Shown here piece by piece: positions 1 through 11,093 of a stretch of DNA of 64,000 nucleotides (position 1 is the first letter of the stretch; each line of letters starts with the position of its first letter). The position numbers and the translations under genes are program-made. The stretch lies in assembly GCA_938003835.1 (NCBI GenBank), contig CALKXJ010000006.1:62001-126000 (forward strand). Reading direction: 5' to 3'. This DNA comes from an uncultured Bryobacteraceae bacterium. GTDB lineage: Bacteria > Acidobacteriota > Terriglobia > Bryobacterales > Bryobacteraceae. Below the pieces are notes generated by a model, which was not told where the DNA came from, made no database searches, and saw only the letters and a program-made list of their open reading frames with translations.

Positions 1-39
1 TCGGGACCTGCACCGCGAACAGCGGACCGGCGCCGGCAT
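1..39 (-). CDS. possible start of a further operon gene, running off the left edge
   Basis: On the minus strand an ATG at 39-37 overlaps by one base the TGA (41-39) of the ArnT-like gene, in the TGATG arrangement typical of translational coupling. Only 13 codons are visible and they are open to the window edge. This is too little to identify a family or even to be sure the ORF is real. It would be the seventh gene of the minus-strand lipid-modification operon. Confidence 0.3.
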   Translation of the reverse strand, partial: MPAPVRCSRCRSR

Positions 40-1739
40 CAACGGCGTGGATAGTCCATAAGGGGCACCGGTTTGTTGGTCACCAGCAGGCGGCCTGCCG
101 ACTCGGCCGCCACGAACGCCGGCTCGAGCCTGAGCTCCGCGACGCGAGCTGCCCGGACGATCAGCCACGTGCGTCCCGGTTGACGCCATCGTGCGAGGAG
201 TTCCTCGCGCTCCATGAGCAGGCGCGGGGCGTCCGGATAGCGCAGGCCGGCCGCCAGGGACGGCGCATCCCCTTCGCAGACGTGTAGGAGAACGGGGGCA
301 TAGAAGTTGACCGAGTTGGCCGTCTCATAGTCGCCGAAAACGGCCACAAGATCCTCCGGTCGCGCCTGGCTCGCCAGCACCAGACCGAAGGGCTTCGAGG
401 AGACTACCGGCTCGGCGGCCCGGATGCTATAAGCGGCAGCACCTCCGAAGACCATCATGCCCGCGGTGAGAGCGGCCACGCTCCAGCGGCGCGCGAGGAA
501 AAATCCCGCCGCGAGAGCCAGCGAAACCACCGCGGCCACCATTGCAAGCTGCCGGAGTAGCTCCGGCGGGAAGTCCGTGAGGATGCTGAAGTCTCTGGCG
601 TGAGTTCGTTCCGGATGGCCGTTGCTGGCGTCGAGGCCGTAGCCGGTGATCGAAACGAGCGCCAGCAAAACTGCCGCCGCAGCCAGCAGGATGCCCAAAG
701 TTGCCAAAGCTTTTCGCTCCCAGACGGACGCGCCCGGCGCGCCCGCCAGCCTCATCCCCGCCAGGATGGCCAGCGGGGGCAGCATGGGAAATGCGTAGTG
801 CTCGAGGCGCGAAGAGGCGGAGAAGAACACGAACGCCAGGCCGACCCAACAAGCCGGCAAAACGGCCGCCCGTCCAAGGCGGCGTGCTCCGACCAGAAAC
901 AAGCTCCAAGGGAACGCCCATACCGGCAGCAGCGCCCAGAACAGCACGAGCGGCACGGACTCATAGTCCACCGGTTCCCGCTTGCCCAGGAAGCGCAGAA
1001 TCTGCTCCTGGTAAAAATAGACGCGCAGGAAGCCGGGATTGCGCCACTCCATCGCGATGTGCCAGGGAAGCGCGAGCGCGGCAAATAGCAGGGCTCCGGC
1101 GAGCAGCCAGCGCCACGGGAGCTTCGGCAACCGGCGTTGAACCGCAGCCTGGAGGGCGATGACGCCGGCGGCCAGAGCTGGGCCGAGCAGACCTTTGGCG
1201 AGAAAGGCCCCGGCGGCGGCGGCGAAGAGGCCGAGCACCGCAGGCGGGCGCGGACGCTCGGCCCGGTCCACAAGGACAGAGCAGTACATGGCGAGCGTCA
1301 AGAAGAACACGAGCAGGATGTCGTGCATCACTTCGAGAGTGAACAGGAAGGTTCCCACCGAGAGGGCAAAGGCGAGACCGGCCGCCATCCCGGCTTGGGG
1401 GCCCGCCAGCAGCTTGCCGATCCGCTGGACGAGAAACGTGGTGCCACAGACGCCGGCGATCGACGGGATGCGGGCGGCGAACTCGCTTTGTCCGAACAGA
1501 GTGTAGGAAAGGGCAATCAACCAGTACAGCAGCGGCGGTTTGTCGAACGACCGGACGCCGTTGACATAGGGGGTAATCCAATCACCCCGCTCGAGCATCT
1601 GCTGCGGGATGTGCACATAGATGCCCTCGTCGGCGTCGGCGATCGCACGCCCGATTGGGGTGAGCCCGTAGACGGCCGCCGCCGCGAGAACCGGGAGCCA
1701 CCCGGCCGGCCCTTTGGAGAGAGAGGCTAAACCCCCCAC
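39..1739 (-). CDS. ArnT/PMT-like membrane glycosyltransferase (GT39/GT83 superfamily)
   Basis: A 566-residue polytopic membrane protein of the GT-C fold. Such enzymes transfer a sugar from a polyprenyl-phosphate donor to a lipid or protein on the outer face of the inner membrane. The N-terminal hydrophobic helix is followed by the family's acidic loop motif DADEGIY (residues 35-41), the likely catalytic Asp/Glu, and by FDKPPLLYW (about 65-73), typical of ArnT and related PMTs. Many hydrophobic helices and a soluble C-terminal region follow. The start is GTG at 1739, overlapping the end of the epimerase gene by 13 bp, so the two are probably coupled. Downstream of an aminotransferase, an epimerase and an EamA half-transporter, it probably does the final sugar transfer of this operon. 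The acceptor (lipid A, hopanoid or other) cannot be read from sequence. Confidence 0.85.
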   Translation of the reverse strand: MGGLASLSKGPAGWLPVLAAAAVYGLTPIGRAIADADEGIYVHIPQQMLERGDWITPYVNGVRSFDKPPLLYWLIALSYTLFGQSEFAARIPSIAGVCGTTFLVQRIGKLLAGPQAGMAAGLAFALSVGTFLFTLEVMHDILLVFFLTLAMYCSVLVDRAERPRPPAVLGLFAAAAGAFLAKGLLGPALAAGVIALQAAVQRRLPKLPWRWLLAGALLFAALALPWHIAMEWRNPGFLRVYFYQEQILRFLGKREPVDYESVPLVLFWALLPVWAFPWSLFLVGARRLGRAAVLPACWVGLAFVFFSASSRLEHYAFPMLPPLAILAGMRLAGAPGASVWERKALATLGILLAAAAVLLALVSITGYGLDASNGHPERTHARDFSILTDFPPELLRQLAMVAAVVSLALAAGFFLARRWSVAALTAGMMVFGGAAAYSIRAAEPVVSSKPFGLVLASQARPEDLVAVFGDYETANSVNFYAPVLLHVCEGDAPSLAAGLRYPDAPRLLMEREELLARWRQPGRTWLIVRAARVAELRLEPAFVAAESAGRLLVTNKPVPLMDYPRR

Positions 1740-2644
1740 TTGGCCCGGAACCAGTCCACCGTGCGGCGCAGCCCTTCCTTGAACTCGATGAGGGGCTCCC
1801 AGCCGAGCTCGCGACGCGCTTTCTCGAAGCTGACCTCTTTGCCCGGGAAGTCGCCCGCCCGCGCGGGAACGAACTCGATGCGCACCTGCTCGCCGAGAAT
1901 CTCGCGGATGCCCTCGGCCACCTCGAGCACCGTGACGCGCCGCGCCCCCTCGATGTTGTAGGTTTCGTTCGCCGCCCGCTCGTCCATGGCCAGCAGGTGC
2001 GCCCGTGCCAGATCGGTCACATAGAGGAACTTGCGGAACTGATCGCCTTTGCCTGAGACGGTGAGGGGCTCGCCGCGCAACGCTTTGCGGATGAAGATCG
2101 GCATCAGCAGCTCCTCGCGCATCCGCGGGCCGTAGGGGATGCCGTAGCGCAGGATGGTCACCGGCAGGCCGTAGAGCTGCTGGTAGTTGTGGCAGAGCAT
2201 CTCGGCGGCGATCTTCGAGCTGGTGTAGATATGGCCGGCGCCGTTCAGATAAAACGGCACCGCTTCATCGACGGCGATGCCGTTCGGCGCGCCGTTATAG
2301 ACCCACACCGTCGAGGCCAGATAAAACCGTTTGACGCCGTTCAGCCGTGCCGCTTCGAGCGCGTGCGCCGTGCCCATGACGTTGAGTCCGGTGGCGTACA
2401 CCGGATACTTGTGCGCCACGTTCACGTTGGAGACCGCCGCCAGGTGGAAGACGTGCTCGGCGCCCCGCGTGGCCGTCAGCACGCCCGAGAAATCCATCAG
2501 ATCGACGTCCTCGAAGCGCACGTCGTCGCGGTGCGGCTTGACGCGGTGGTCGATCACCGTCACTTCATGGCCGGCCTCGACGAGCGCGTCCACCACATGA
2601 GAGCCGATGAACCCGCTTCCTCCGGTCACCACCGTCTTCGCCAT
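1727..2644 (-). CDS. NAD-dependent epimerase/dehydratase (extended SDR)
   Basis: A 305-residue extended short-chain dehydrogenase acting on nucleotide sugars. The NAD-binding glycine motif GGSGFIG lies at residues 8-14 and the catalytic Tyr-X3-Lys at about Tyr140 and Lys144 (YTSSK). Length fits UDP-glucose 4-epimerase-like enzymes. I chose the ATG at 2644: a GGGAGG ribosome-binding site sits 7 bases upstream, whereas the TTG 15 bases earlier lies inside the end of the aminotransferase gene. The operon context suggests that it prepares, or oxidises to a 4-keto form, the sugar that the neighbouring aminotransferase aminates. The substrate is inferred only. Confidence 0.85.
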   Translation of the reverse strand: MAKTVVTGGSGFIGSHVVDALVEAGHEVTVIDHRVKPHRDDVRFEDVDLMDFSGVLTATRGAEHVFHLAAVSNVNVAHKYPVYATGLNVMGTAHALEAARLNGVKRFYLASTVWVYNGAPNGIAVDEAVPFYLNGAGHIYTSSKIAAEMLCHNYQQLYGLPVTILRYGIPYGPRMREELLMPIFIRKALRGEPLTVSGKGDQFRKFLYVTDLARAHLLAMDERAANETYNIEGARRVTVLEVAEGIREILGEQVRIEFVPARAGDFPGKEVSFEKARRELGWEPLIEFKEGLRRTVDWFRAKWGV

Positions 2645-2655
2645 GTACGCCTCCC

Positions 2656-3804
2656 TCAACCAAAGAACGCCGCCAGCGCTTCGATGACCTGGCGCGCCTC
2701 GTCGTCTTCCATGCCGGAGTAAACGGGCAGGCAGATGTGCCGGGCGCAGAGATCCTCGGCTACCGGGAGCGGCCCGCCGGCATACGAGGCAAAAACCGGC
2801 TGCTTGTGCAGGGGCTCCTCGTAGACTTCGCCCGAGAGCGAGACACCGAAGCCCTCGCGTAGCCGGCGCTTGAGTTCCTGTCGGTCCCGCCGCTCGCGCA
2901 TCACCGCGATGTACTTGTAGTAGTTCGAGACGCCTCCCTCGGGCACGCGCAGCGGCTGGAGCCCGCGGAAACCGGCGAGCGCGTCGTCATAGAGGGCGGC
3001 GATGCGCTGCCGGTCGGCGATCATTTCCGGCAGCCGCTCCAGGTGCCGCAGCCCGATGATGGCGTGCGGCTCCGACATCCGCCAGTTGTGGCCCATCCGC
3101 GTGTGCGCGTTCACCAGGAAACTGGCCTTGCCCTGGTCGCGGTAAATGACGGCCTCCTCGGCGATGCGGTCGTCGTTGGTCACCAGCATCCCGCCTTCGG
3201 CCGAAGTCATCACTTTCGTGGGATAGAAGCTGAAGGCGGCGGCCAGACCGAAGGCGCCGGCCATCGTCCCCTGATAGGAGGAGCCGTGCGCATGAGCGGC
3301 GTCCTCGACCAGCGGGATTCCCTTTCGCCGGCACAGCTCCACGAGTTCCGGCAACCGCTCGGAGACCACCCCGCCGATGTGCACCACCACGACGGCCGCC
3401 GTCCTTGCGGTTAGAGCGCGCTCGACGTCCTCCGGCCGGATGGCGAAGCTCGCCGGATCCATGTCGATGAAGACCGGCCGGGCGCCGGCGTGCACCACTG
3501 CGGCGGCGGTGGCAAAGAAGGTGTTGGTCGGCACGACGACCTCCTTGCCTTCCACCCCGATGGCGCGCAAGGCGATCTCGAGCGCCGCCGTGCCGCTCCC
3601 CACCGAGACGGCATGTTTGGTGCCGCACAGGGCGGCGAAGCGCCGCTCGAACTCCTTGCCGTAGCGGCCGAGCGTGAGCATGCCGCTCGCCAGCACTTCG
3701 TCGATCTTTTCCACTATCCAGGCCCGATCCTCCGCCAAGAACTGAACGCGCGCCGCCGGGATCTTTCGCGCGGCCGCGGAAACGGGTGTGTTACTGGCGC
3801 TCAA
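2656..3804 (-). CDS. DegT/DnrJ/EryC1/StrS family PLP aminotransferase (ArnB-like role)
   Basis: A 382-residue PLP-dependent sugar aminotransferase. These enzymes move an amino group from glutamate or glutamine onto a keto-sugar nucleotide. The PLP-binding lysine is Lys197 in SFYPTKVMTSAEGG. Upstream are the substrate and cofactor motifs GSGTAALEIAL (about 69-79), PTNTFFATA (92-100) and EDAAHAHG (167-174). The ATG start at 3804 lies 14 bases inside the end of the EamA half-transporter, and its stop abuts the epimerase. In the arn system ArnB does this step for 4-amino-4-deoxy-L-arabinose. A comparable role here is inference; QuiNAc4N- or perosamine-type sugars are equally possible. Confidence 0.9.
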   Translation of the reverse strand: MSASNTPVSAAARKIPAARVQFLAEDRAWIVEKIDEVLASGMLTLGRYGKEFERRFAALCGTKHAVSVGSGTAALEIALRAIGVEGKEVVVPTNTFFATAAAVVHAGARPVFIDMDPASFAIRPEDVERALTARTAAVVVVHIGGVVSERLPELVELCRRKGIPLVEDAAHAHGSSYQGTMAGAFGLAAAFSFYPTKVMTSAEGGMLVTNDDRIAEEAVIYRDQGKASFLVNAHTRMGHNWRMSEPHAIIGLRHLERLPEMIADRQRIAALYDDALAGFRGLQPLRVPEGGVSNYYKYIAVMRERRDRQELKRRLREGFGVSLSGEVYEEPLHKQPVFASYAGGPLPVAEDLCARHICLPVYSGMEDDEARQVIEALAAFFG

Positions 3805-4234
3805 GATATGCGCTCCCTTTCGTTCGTTGCATGCTGATCTTTGCCTCCGGGGCGGACCTCTCGCCTCCGGCCGTGATGAGGATCACACCCACGATGACGA
3901 AGGCAATCCCCGCCCACCGCATCGGCGGAACTGCTTCCTTCAGGAGCGTGACGGCTAGAACAGCAGTGAAGGCATATTCTAGCGCAGTGAGCGGCACCGC
4001 CACCGTCACTTCACTCCAGGAGAGCGCGGCCAGGATGCAGAAGTAAAAGACCGCGCTCAGGGCCGTCCCGGCGATCACGTATGGCTGGCAGAGGGCTTTC
4101 CAGAAATAGGCCAGCACCTCGAGCGGCATGTAGCTTTCCATCGATCCGACGATCTGCATGCCTCGCCGCAAAAAGATCTGTCCCACCGCTCCGGCGAGCG
4201 TGGCGACCACCACCGCGATCAGTGTACGCAGCAA
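3791..4234 (-). CDS. small EamA/DMT half-transporter (ArnE/ArnF-like)
   Basis: A 147-residue membrane protein with four or five hydrophobic helices, half the size of a full EamA permease and comparable to ArnE/ArnF, the paired flippase subunits for undecaprenyl-phosphate-linked L-Ara4N. The C-terminal tail (about residues 125-147) is polar. The only start consistent with the upstream region is TTG at 4234, preceded at 10 bases by AGGAGG. It overlaps the HpnK-like gene (16 bp) and the aminotransferase gene (14 bp). Only one half-subunit is visible, so it would work as a homodimer or with a partner outside the window. Flipping a lipid-linked amino sugar is a context-based inference. Confidence 0.8.
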   Translation of the reverse strand: MLRTLIAVVVATLAGAVGQIFLRRGMQIVGSMESYMPLEVLAYFWKALCQPYVIAGTALSAVFYFCILAALSWSEVTVAVPLTALEYAFTAVLAVTLLKEAVPPMRWAGIAFVIVGVILITAGGERSAPEAKISMQRTKGSAYLERQ

Positions 4235-5061
4235 CGTTCTTGTTCCTCCTGATGGAGCCTTAGGCGGCGAAAGCTCGTGAGCTCGGCCCCGGCGATCTCG
4301 ATCGCCCGGCGGACCTCTTCGCTCACCAGCGCTTCATATTCAGCCCGGCAGCGGTAGCCCGGCAGCGCCTGCTCGATGGCGGGCGAGGGCCGCGTCGCCG
4401 GATGAAAGTAAATCTCGGTCACGCCGTCAGGAAGCCGGCCGAGCAGCTCGATGAGGCGCGCCGTGTCCATGGCGCCCGAGTGCTCGAGGCCCAGCACCCA
4501 GTCGTTAGTGACCATTCCCGCCCCGCGAAGCCGCCGGCGCAGCAGCGCTAGCCACGGGGCCAGCGCCCAACTGCCGCCCGGTTCGGCCGGCAGCCGCATC
4601 GACCGCATTCCGTAATCGCGCCCGATCTCGAGCACCAGGGCCAGGATCGTCGGATGCAAGTGCATGTGGTTGTGCACGTCGACGTGCCCCGGCTCGAGCC
4701 CCGTGCGGGCGAACGCCTCGAACTGGGCCCGGATCTCACGCTCCAACTGGCGCCGCGCCGCCGGAAGGAAGAAAAACGCGACGCCCGCCCGCACGAGGTT
4801 CCAGTGAAATTCGCCGTTGCGGTCCACCAGATCCGGAACCTCGGCCGGAGGCAACACGGGGCGCCCCCGCACGAGCGTGACGTGCAGGCCCACTTCGAGC
4901 GTGCCGAGGCGCCGCGCCCGCTCGACGGCGTCTTGCGCTGCCGGGGCGCCCACCATCAGGCCGGCGGTGGTGAGCACGCCCCGGCGGTGCGCCTCCTCGA
5001 CGGCCTCGTTCACCGCGACATCCAGCCCGAAATCATCCGCCGTGACGATCAGCTTACGCAC
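4219..5061 (-). CDS. hpnK: HpnK/YdjC-ChbG-like carbohydrate deacetylase
   Basis: A 280-residue member of the YdjC/ChbG deacetylase family, close in style to hopanoid-associated HpnK, which removes the acetyl group from GlcNAc-bacteriohopanetetrol. The metal and catalytic motif TADDFG is at residues 7-12, and a His-rich motif (H126, D128, H130, H132, H134) matches the family's metal site. I chose the GTG at 5061, four bases past the HpnI stop with a GGGGG stretch as possible Shine-Dalgarno; the longer reading to 5109 would lie inside hpnI. The adjacent HpnI-like transferase supports the HpnK reading. HpnJ, the radical-SAM partner that would make the cyclitol ether, is not in the window. Confidence 0.85.
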   Translation of the reverse strand: MRKLIVTADDFGLDVAVNEAVEEAHRRGVLTTAGLMVGAPAAQDAVERARRLGTLEVGLHVTLVRGRPVLPPAEVPDLVDRNGEFHWNLVRAGVAFFFLPAARRQLEREIRAQFEAFARTGLEPGHVDVHNHMHLHPTILALVLEIGRDYGMRSMRLPAEPGGSWALAPWLALLRRRLRGAGMVTNDWVLGLEHSGAMDTARLIELLGRLPDGVTEIYFHPATRPSPAIEQALPGYRCRAEYEALVSEEVRRAIEIAGAELTSFRRLRLHQEEQERCCVH

Positions 5062-5065
5062 CTGG

Positions 5066-6235
5066 TCAACCCCCGAGCTCCGACTGCTTGGCCAGGAGCC
5101 GGCCGTCACGCGTCAGGATGAAGTCGGCGCCCCGCCAGTGGGTGGTTCCTTTGACGAAGGAAAGCAGCCAGGAGGCGAAACCCGCCAGGTCGCGCAACGG
5201 CAGCAGCCACAGGGCTCGCACGCCTTCGCGATCGTTGAAGCCCCAGCCGAGGATGAAGGCTGCCGTGGCCAGCCGCCATGCCACACTCGAGGCCAGCAGG
5301 CTGGAGCCCGCGGCATCGAAACCGCGCGCCATCCAGGCCAGCAGCGCAAACGGAACCATCCGGATGATCAGCGTCAGAAAGAAGGCCACGGGCCGCGCCG
5401 CGCGCGTGTTCTGATCCCAGTACACCTGGTGCCTCCACCATTGCGCCGCCGTCTTCAAGTCGACCATCGTGTCGATCACGGGCGGCACGAAGGCGTAGCC
5501 GTAGCCGAGCTCTCGGATCCGGCGGCCGAGCTCGTAATCTTCGACCAGATAGTCCGCCAGGGCCGCCAGCCCGCCGATCTTCTCGAGCATCTCGGTGCGG
5601 AGCGCAATCGAGGCGCCCAAACAGAACGCCGACAGGCCGGTCTCATAGGCGAAGATCACGCTCGGCATGAAGTCGGCGTTCAGCGACAGCAGCTCCAGCT
5701 TCTCGAACCAGCGATCCGCGCAAGCGGCCTTATAGGGGGTGCAGACGTAACCGAGGCGCTCGTCGGCCACCAGGGGCGCCACAATGGCTTTCAAATAGCC
5801 CGGCTCCAGGCGCACGTCGCTGTCGCTGATCACCAGCACCGGATGGCGCACGTAGGGCATGGCGCCGAGCATGTTGTTGATCTTGCCGTTGGCGCCGGCG
5901 CGCTGCTCGTCGACGGCGACGATGACCTTATCGGGGCCGAACTCGCGCTGGACCTCGTAGAGCAGTCCGAGCGCCGGGTCGTCACGCCGCTGCACCGAGA
6001 AGATGACTTCGAACTCGGGGTAGTCCTGCATCACCGTGGAGCGCAGATTCTCTCGCAGGTTCTTCTCGAGCCCTGTGACGGGCTTGACGACGCTCACCGC
6101 CGGCCAGCGCCGGGGCGGAGGTGCGGGCCGGCGCAAGCGCCAGCGGACCATGGCGGCGACACAAAGCAGGTGATAGAGCGCCCCGGCCGCCACCGGAACC
6201 AGCAGGATCCACCCGAGTGCGTTCCACCAGGACAT
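5066..6235 (-). CDS. hpnI: HpnI-like glycosyltransferase (GT2/GT21, ceramide-glucosyltransferase type)
   Basis: A 389-residue membrane-anchored glycosyltransferase. An N-terminal helix (about 5-30) precedes the GT-A domain with VSVVKPVTG (48-55), the DXD-like SDSD (137-140), a third acidic motif ED (232-233) and a QVYWDQ stretch (270-275) equivalent to the (Q/R)XXRW motif. Hydrophobic helices close the protein. This layout is that of GT21 and of HpnI, which adds N-acetylglucosamine to bacteriohopanetetrol. The ATG start is at 6235. It is the first gene of the six-gene minus-strand operon, followed after 4 bp by the HpnK-like deacetylase. Whether the acceptor is a hopanoid or another polyprenoid lipid is unresolved. 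Confidence 0.85.
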   Translation of the reverse strand: MSWWNALGWILLVPVAAGALYHLLCVAAMVRWRLRRPAPPPRRWPAVSVVKPVTGLEKNLRENLRSTVMQDYPEFEVIFSVQRRDDPALGLLYEVQREFGPDKVIVAVDEQRAGANGKINNMLGAMPYVRHPVLVISDSDVRLEPGYLKAIVAPLVADERLGYVCTPYKAACADRWFEKLELLSLNADFMPSVIFAYETGLSAFCLGASIALRTEMLEKIGGLAALADYLVEDYELGRRIRELGYGYAFVPPVIDTMVDLKTAAQWWRHQVYWDQNTRAARPVAFFLTLIIRMVPFALLAWMARGFDAAGSSLLASSVAWRLATAAFILGWGFNDREGVRALWLLPLRDLAGFASWLLSFVKGTTHWRGADFILTRDGRLLAKQSELGG

Positions 6236-6342
6236 CGAAGAGTCGCTCGAGAAGCGGGCGCGCAGCCGTCAGCGCCGCGGCAAGCTCATTTCCGGAGTAT
6301 AACATCCACTGCTGCCCGGGGTTTCTCGTACACTGGAAGGCT

Positions 6343-7548
6343 ATGAAACTTCACGATCTGATGCGCTCCCTCCACACCGACAACGGCTCGAAGATCGTGC
6401 TCGTGGTCTCCGACGGCCTAGGCGGCTTGCCGGTGGAGCCGGGCGGGCCCACGGAACTCGAAGCGGCCTCCACGCCCAACCTCGACGCGCTGGCGGCGGC
6501 CAACGTTTGCGGGCTTTCCATCCCCGTTCTGCCCGGCATCACGCCCGGTTCCGGACCCGGCCATCTGGCCCTGTTCGGCTACGATCCCCTGGAGTTTCTC
6601 ATCGGGCGGGGTCTGCTCGAGGCGCTGGGCGTCGACCTCGAGGTCGGTCCCGGCGACGTGGCCATTCGCGGCAACTTCTGCACGGTGAACGAGGAGGGCC
6701 TGATCACCGACCGGCGCGCCGGGCGCATCCCCACCGAAACCTGCGCGCGCCTGGTGGACAAGCTCCGCCAGATCCGCCTCGACGGCGTCGAGATCATCCT
6801 CCGGCCGGTGCGCGAATATCGCTTCGCGATGATCCTGCGCGGCGAGGGCCTCGAGGACGGCGTCGGCGATACCGACCCGCAGGGGACCGGCGTCGCGCCG
6901 CTGGCGCCCCGGGCCCGGGACGCCGCCAGCGAGCGCACCGCCCAGCTCGCCGCCGAATTCATTCGCCAGGCCGCGGAGCTGCTCAGGGACGAAAGCCCGG
7001 CCAACATGCTCACTCTGCGCGGCTTCGCCAAGCGCCCGCCGATGCCGAGCTTCGCCGAGCTGTACGGGCTGCGCGCGCTGGCTCTTGCCGTCTATCCGAT
7101 GTACCGCGGCCTGGCACGGCTGGTCGGCATGACGGTCGCCGGTGACGTCTCGAACCTGGCCGAGCAGGTGGCCGCGCTGCGGGCCAACTGGTCGAGCTAC
7201 GACTTTTTCTTCCTGCACTTCAAGTACACGGACTCGACCGGCGAGGATGGCAAGTTTCCTGAGAAGGTGAAGCGCATCGAGGAGCTCGACGCCGCCATAC
7301 CCGAAATCGTCGCCCTCAAGCCCGACGTGCTCATCGTCACCGGCGACCACAGCACGCCGTGCGCCTGGCGCAGCCATAGCTGGCATCCCGTGCCGGTGCT
7401 CTTGGCTTCGCGCGTGGCGCGTCCGGACCGCGCACAGCGTTTCTCGGAATCCGAGTGCCTCGCCGGCGGGCTGGGACAGTTCGAGGCCAAGTACCTGATG
7501 TCGCTCGCCCTGGCGCACGCCGGGCGCTTGCAAAAGTTCGGGGCCTAG
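6343..7548 (+). CDS. apgM: 2,3-bisphosphoglycerate-independent phosphoglycerate mutase, archaeal type (ApgM)
   Basis: A 401-residue cytoplasmic enzyme of the alkaline-phosphatase superfamily that interconverts 3- and 2-phosphoglycerate in glycolysis and gluconeogenesis. The first metal-binding Asp is D24 in VVSDGLGG; the motifs PGSGPGHLALFGYD (about 67-80) and VTGDHSTPCAWRSHSWHPVP near the C-terminus (about 330-349) carry other metal ligands. Length fits ApgM (about 400-410), not the 510-residue GpmI form. The ATG at 6343 is preceded by GGAAGG. It converges on the lipid kinase, sharing the CTAG stop overlap at 7545-7548. Confidence 0.9.
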   Translation: MKLHDLMRSLHTDNGSKIVLVVSDGLGGLPVEPGGPTELEAASTPNLDALAAANVCGLSIPVLPGITPGSGPGHLALFGYDPLEFLIGRGLLEALGVDLEVGPGDVAIRGNFCTVNEEGLITDRRAGRIPTETCARLVDKLRQIRLDGVEIILRPVREYRFAMILRGEGLEDGVGDTDPQGTGVAPLAPRARDAASERTAQLAAEFIRQAAELLRDESPANMLTLRGFAKRPPMPSFAELYGLRALALAVYPMYRGLARLVGMTVAGDVSNLAEQVAALRANWSSYDFFFLHFKYTDSTGEDGKFPEKVKRIEELDAAIPEIVALKPDVLIVTGDHSTPCAWRSHSWHPVPVLLASRVARPDRAQRFSESECLAGGLGQFEAKYLMSLALAHAGRLQKFGA

Positions 7549-8465
7549 CCGCTGCGGATTTGCGGCGGCATCAACAGGGTGAGCGCCTCCGGCACGAGCT
7601 CGACGCGCGCCGGGAGTTGCCCGGCCGGCTCGCCGTCCACCTGAACGAGGATCTGCTGGCCCTCCGGCGGGTCGAAGCAGGCTTCGCGCACCTGCTGGAT
7701 GGAGACCCCTTCCATCTTGTCATGGACGCTGGCCAGCACCCCGGTGAGATATTTGAGATATCGGAACGAGTCTTCTCCCTCGAAGCAGACCAGTTCGAAA
7801 TAGTCTTCGAGCAGAGTTACTTTCTTGGCGATTTCCAGATCGCCTCCGTAGTTGCGCACCCGGCTGGCCAGAGCGAAGCTGCTGCGCAGAACCTCCCCGT
7901 TTACCCGCACCCTGAACTCCGGGAAGCGCCGGCCGAGCTGGCCGAATCCGCCCAGCCAGTAGGCGAGCTTGCCCAGGCGCTTCTTGAGCTCCGGGTCGAT
8001 GGTCGCCACGATGTGCGCGTCCAGCCCGACGCCGGCCATCAGGAGGAAGTAGCGCGGCGGGATGCCGGTGGCCTCCAGGCGGCCGACGCAGATGCGGCGC
8101 GGCACCAGTTGAGGGATCACCTCGGCCACTGCCGCCGGGCTCCGGGCGAGGCTGAATTCACTGGCCAGCACGTTGGCGGTGCCCGCCGGCAGCACGCCGA
8201 GCGTCACGGGCGTGTGAACCAGCCCGTTGATCGCCTCGTTCAGCACGCCGTCGCCGCTGGCGACCAGCACCAGATCCGCCCCGGCTCGAGCCGCCTCACG
8301 CGCCAGCTCCGTGCCGTGCCCGGGCGCTTCCGTCGCCCGTACGGTAACCTCCGCCCCCTGGTTTCGCAGGATGGTCTCCAGGCGGGGAATCAATGACGCG
8401 CGCGAACGGACCAACCGCCCGGCCGTGGGATTCCAAATCAGGTGAATGTTACGATAAGTAGCGAT
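7545..8465 (-). CDS. diacylglycerol kinase-family lipid kinase (YegS/DagK-like), probable ATC start
   Basis: A protein of about 306 residues with the DAGK catalytic domain. The nucleotide-binding signature GDGVLNEAING is clear, followed by GVLPAGTANVLA. The N-terminal family motif NPTAG is encoded around 8430, upstream of the first in-frame ATG/GTG/TTG (a TTG at 8414), so a start there would delete the motif. The frame is open only back to 8480, after an in-frame TGA, and contains no ATG, GTG or TTG. The best candidate is ATC at 8465-8463, with GGAAGG seven bases upstream and a TATAAT box at 8490-8485. It probably phosphorylates diacylglycerol or a sphingoid/hopanoid-like lipid. The start is inferred. 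Confidence 0.85.
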   Translation of the reverse strand: MATYRNIHLIWNPTAGRLVRSRASLIPRLETILRNQGAEVTVRATEAPGHGTELAREAARAGADLVLVASGDGVLNEAINGLVHTPVTLGVLPAGTANVLASEFSLARSPAAVAEVIPQLVPRRICVGRLEATGIPPRYFLLMAGVGLDAHIVATIDPELKKRLGKLAYWLGGFGQLGRRFPEFRVRVNGEVLRSSFALASRVRNYGGDLEIAKKVTLLEDYFELVCFEGEDSFRYLKYLTGVLASVHDKMEGVSIQQVREACFDPPEGQQILVQVDGEPAGQLPARVELVPEALTLLMPPQIRSG

Positions 8466-8484
8466 CTTGGAACCTTCCAGTCAC

Positions 8485-8490
8485 ATTATA
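8485..8490 (-). promoter_or_regulatory. probable -10 box for the lipid kinase gene
   Basis: On the minus strand a perfect TATAAT lies 19 bases before the proposed ATC start of the lipid kinase. It falls in the short divergent gap with ligA, whose ATG begins at 8498. No good -35 element is visible at the right spacing; that position would fall inside the ligA start. A transcript starting near 8478 would have a leader of only about 13 bases, carrying the GGAAGG motif. Confidence 0.5.
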
Positions 8491-8491
8491 G

Positions 8492-11081
<2,590 letters not shown>

Positions 11082-11093
11082 AATGGCGCTGTG

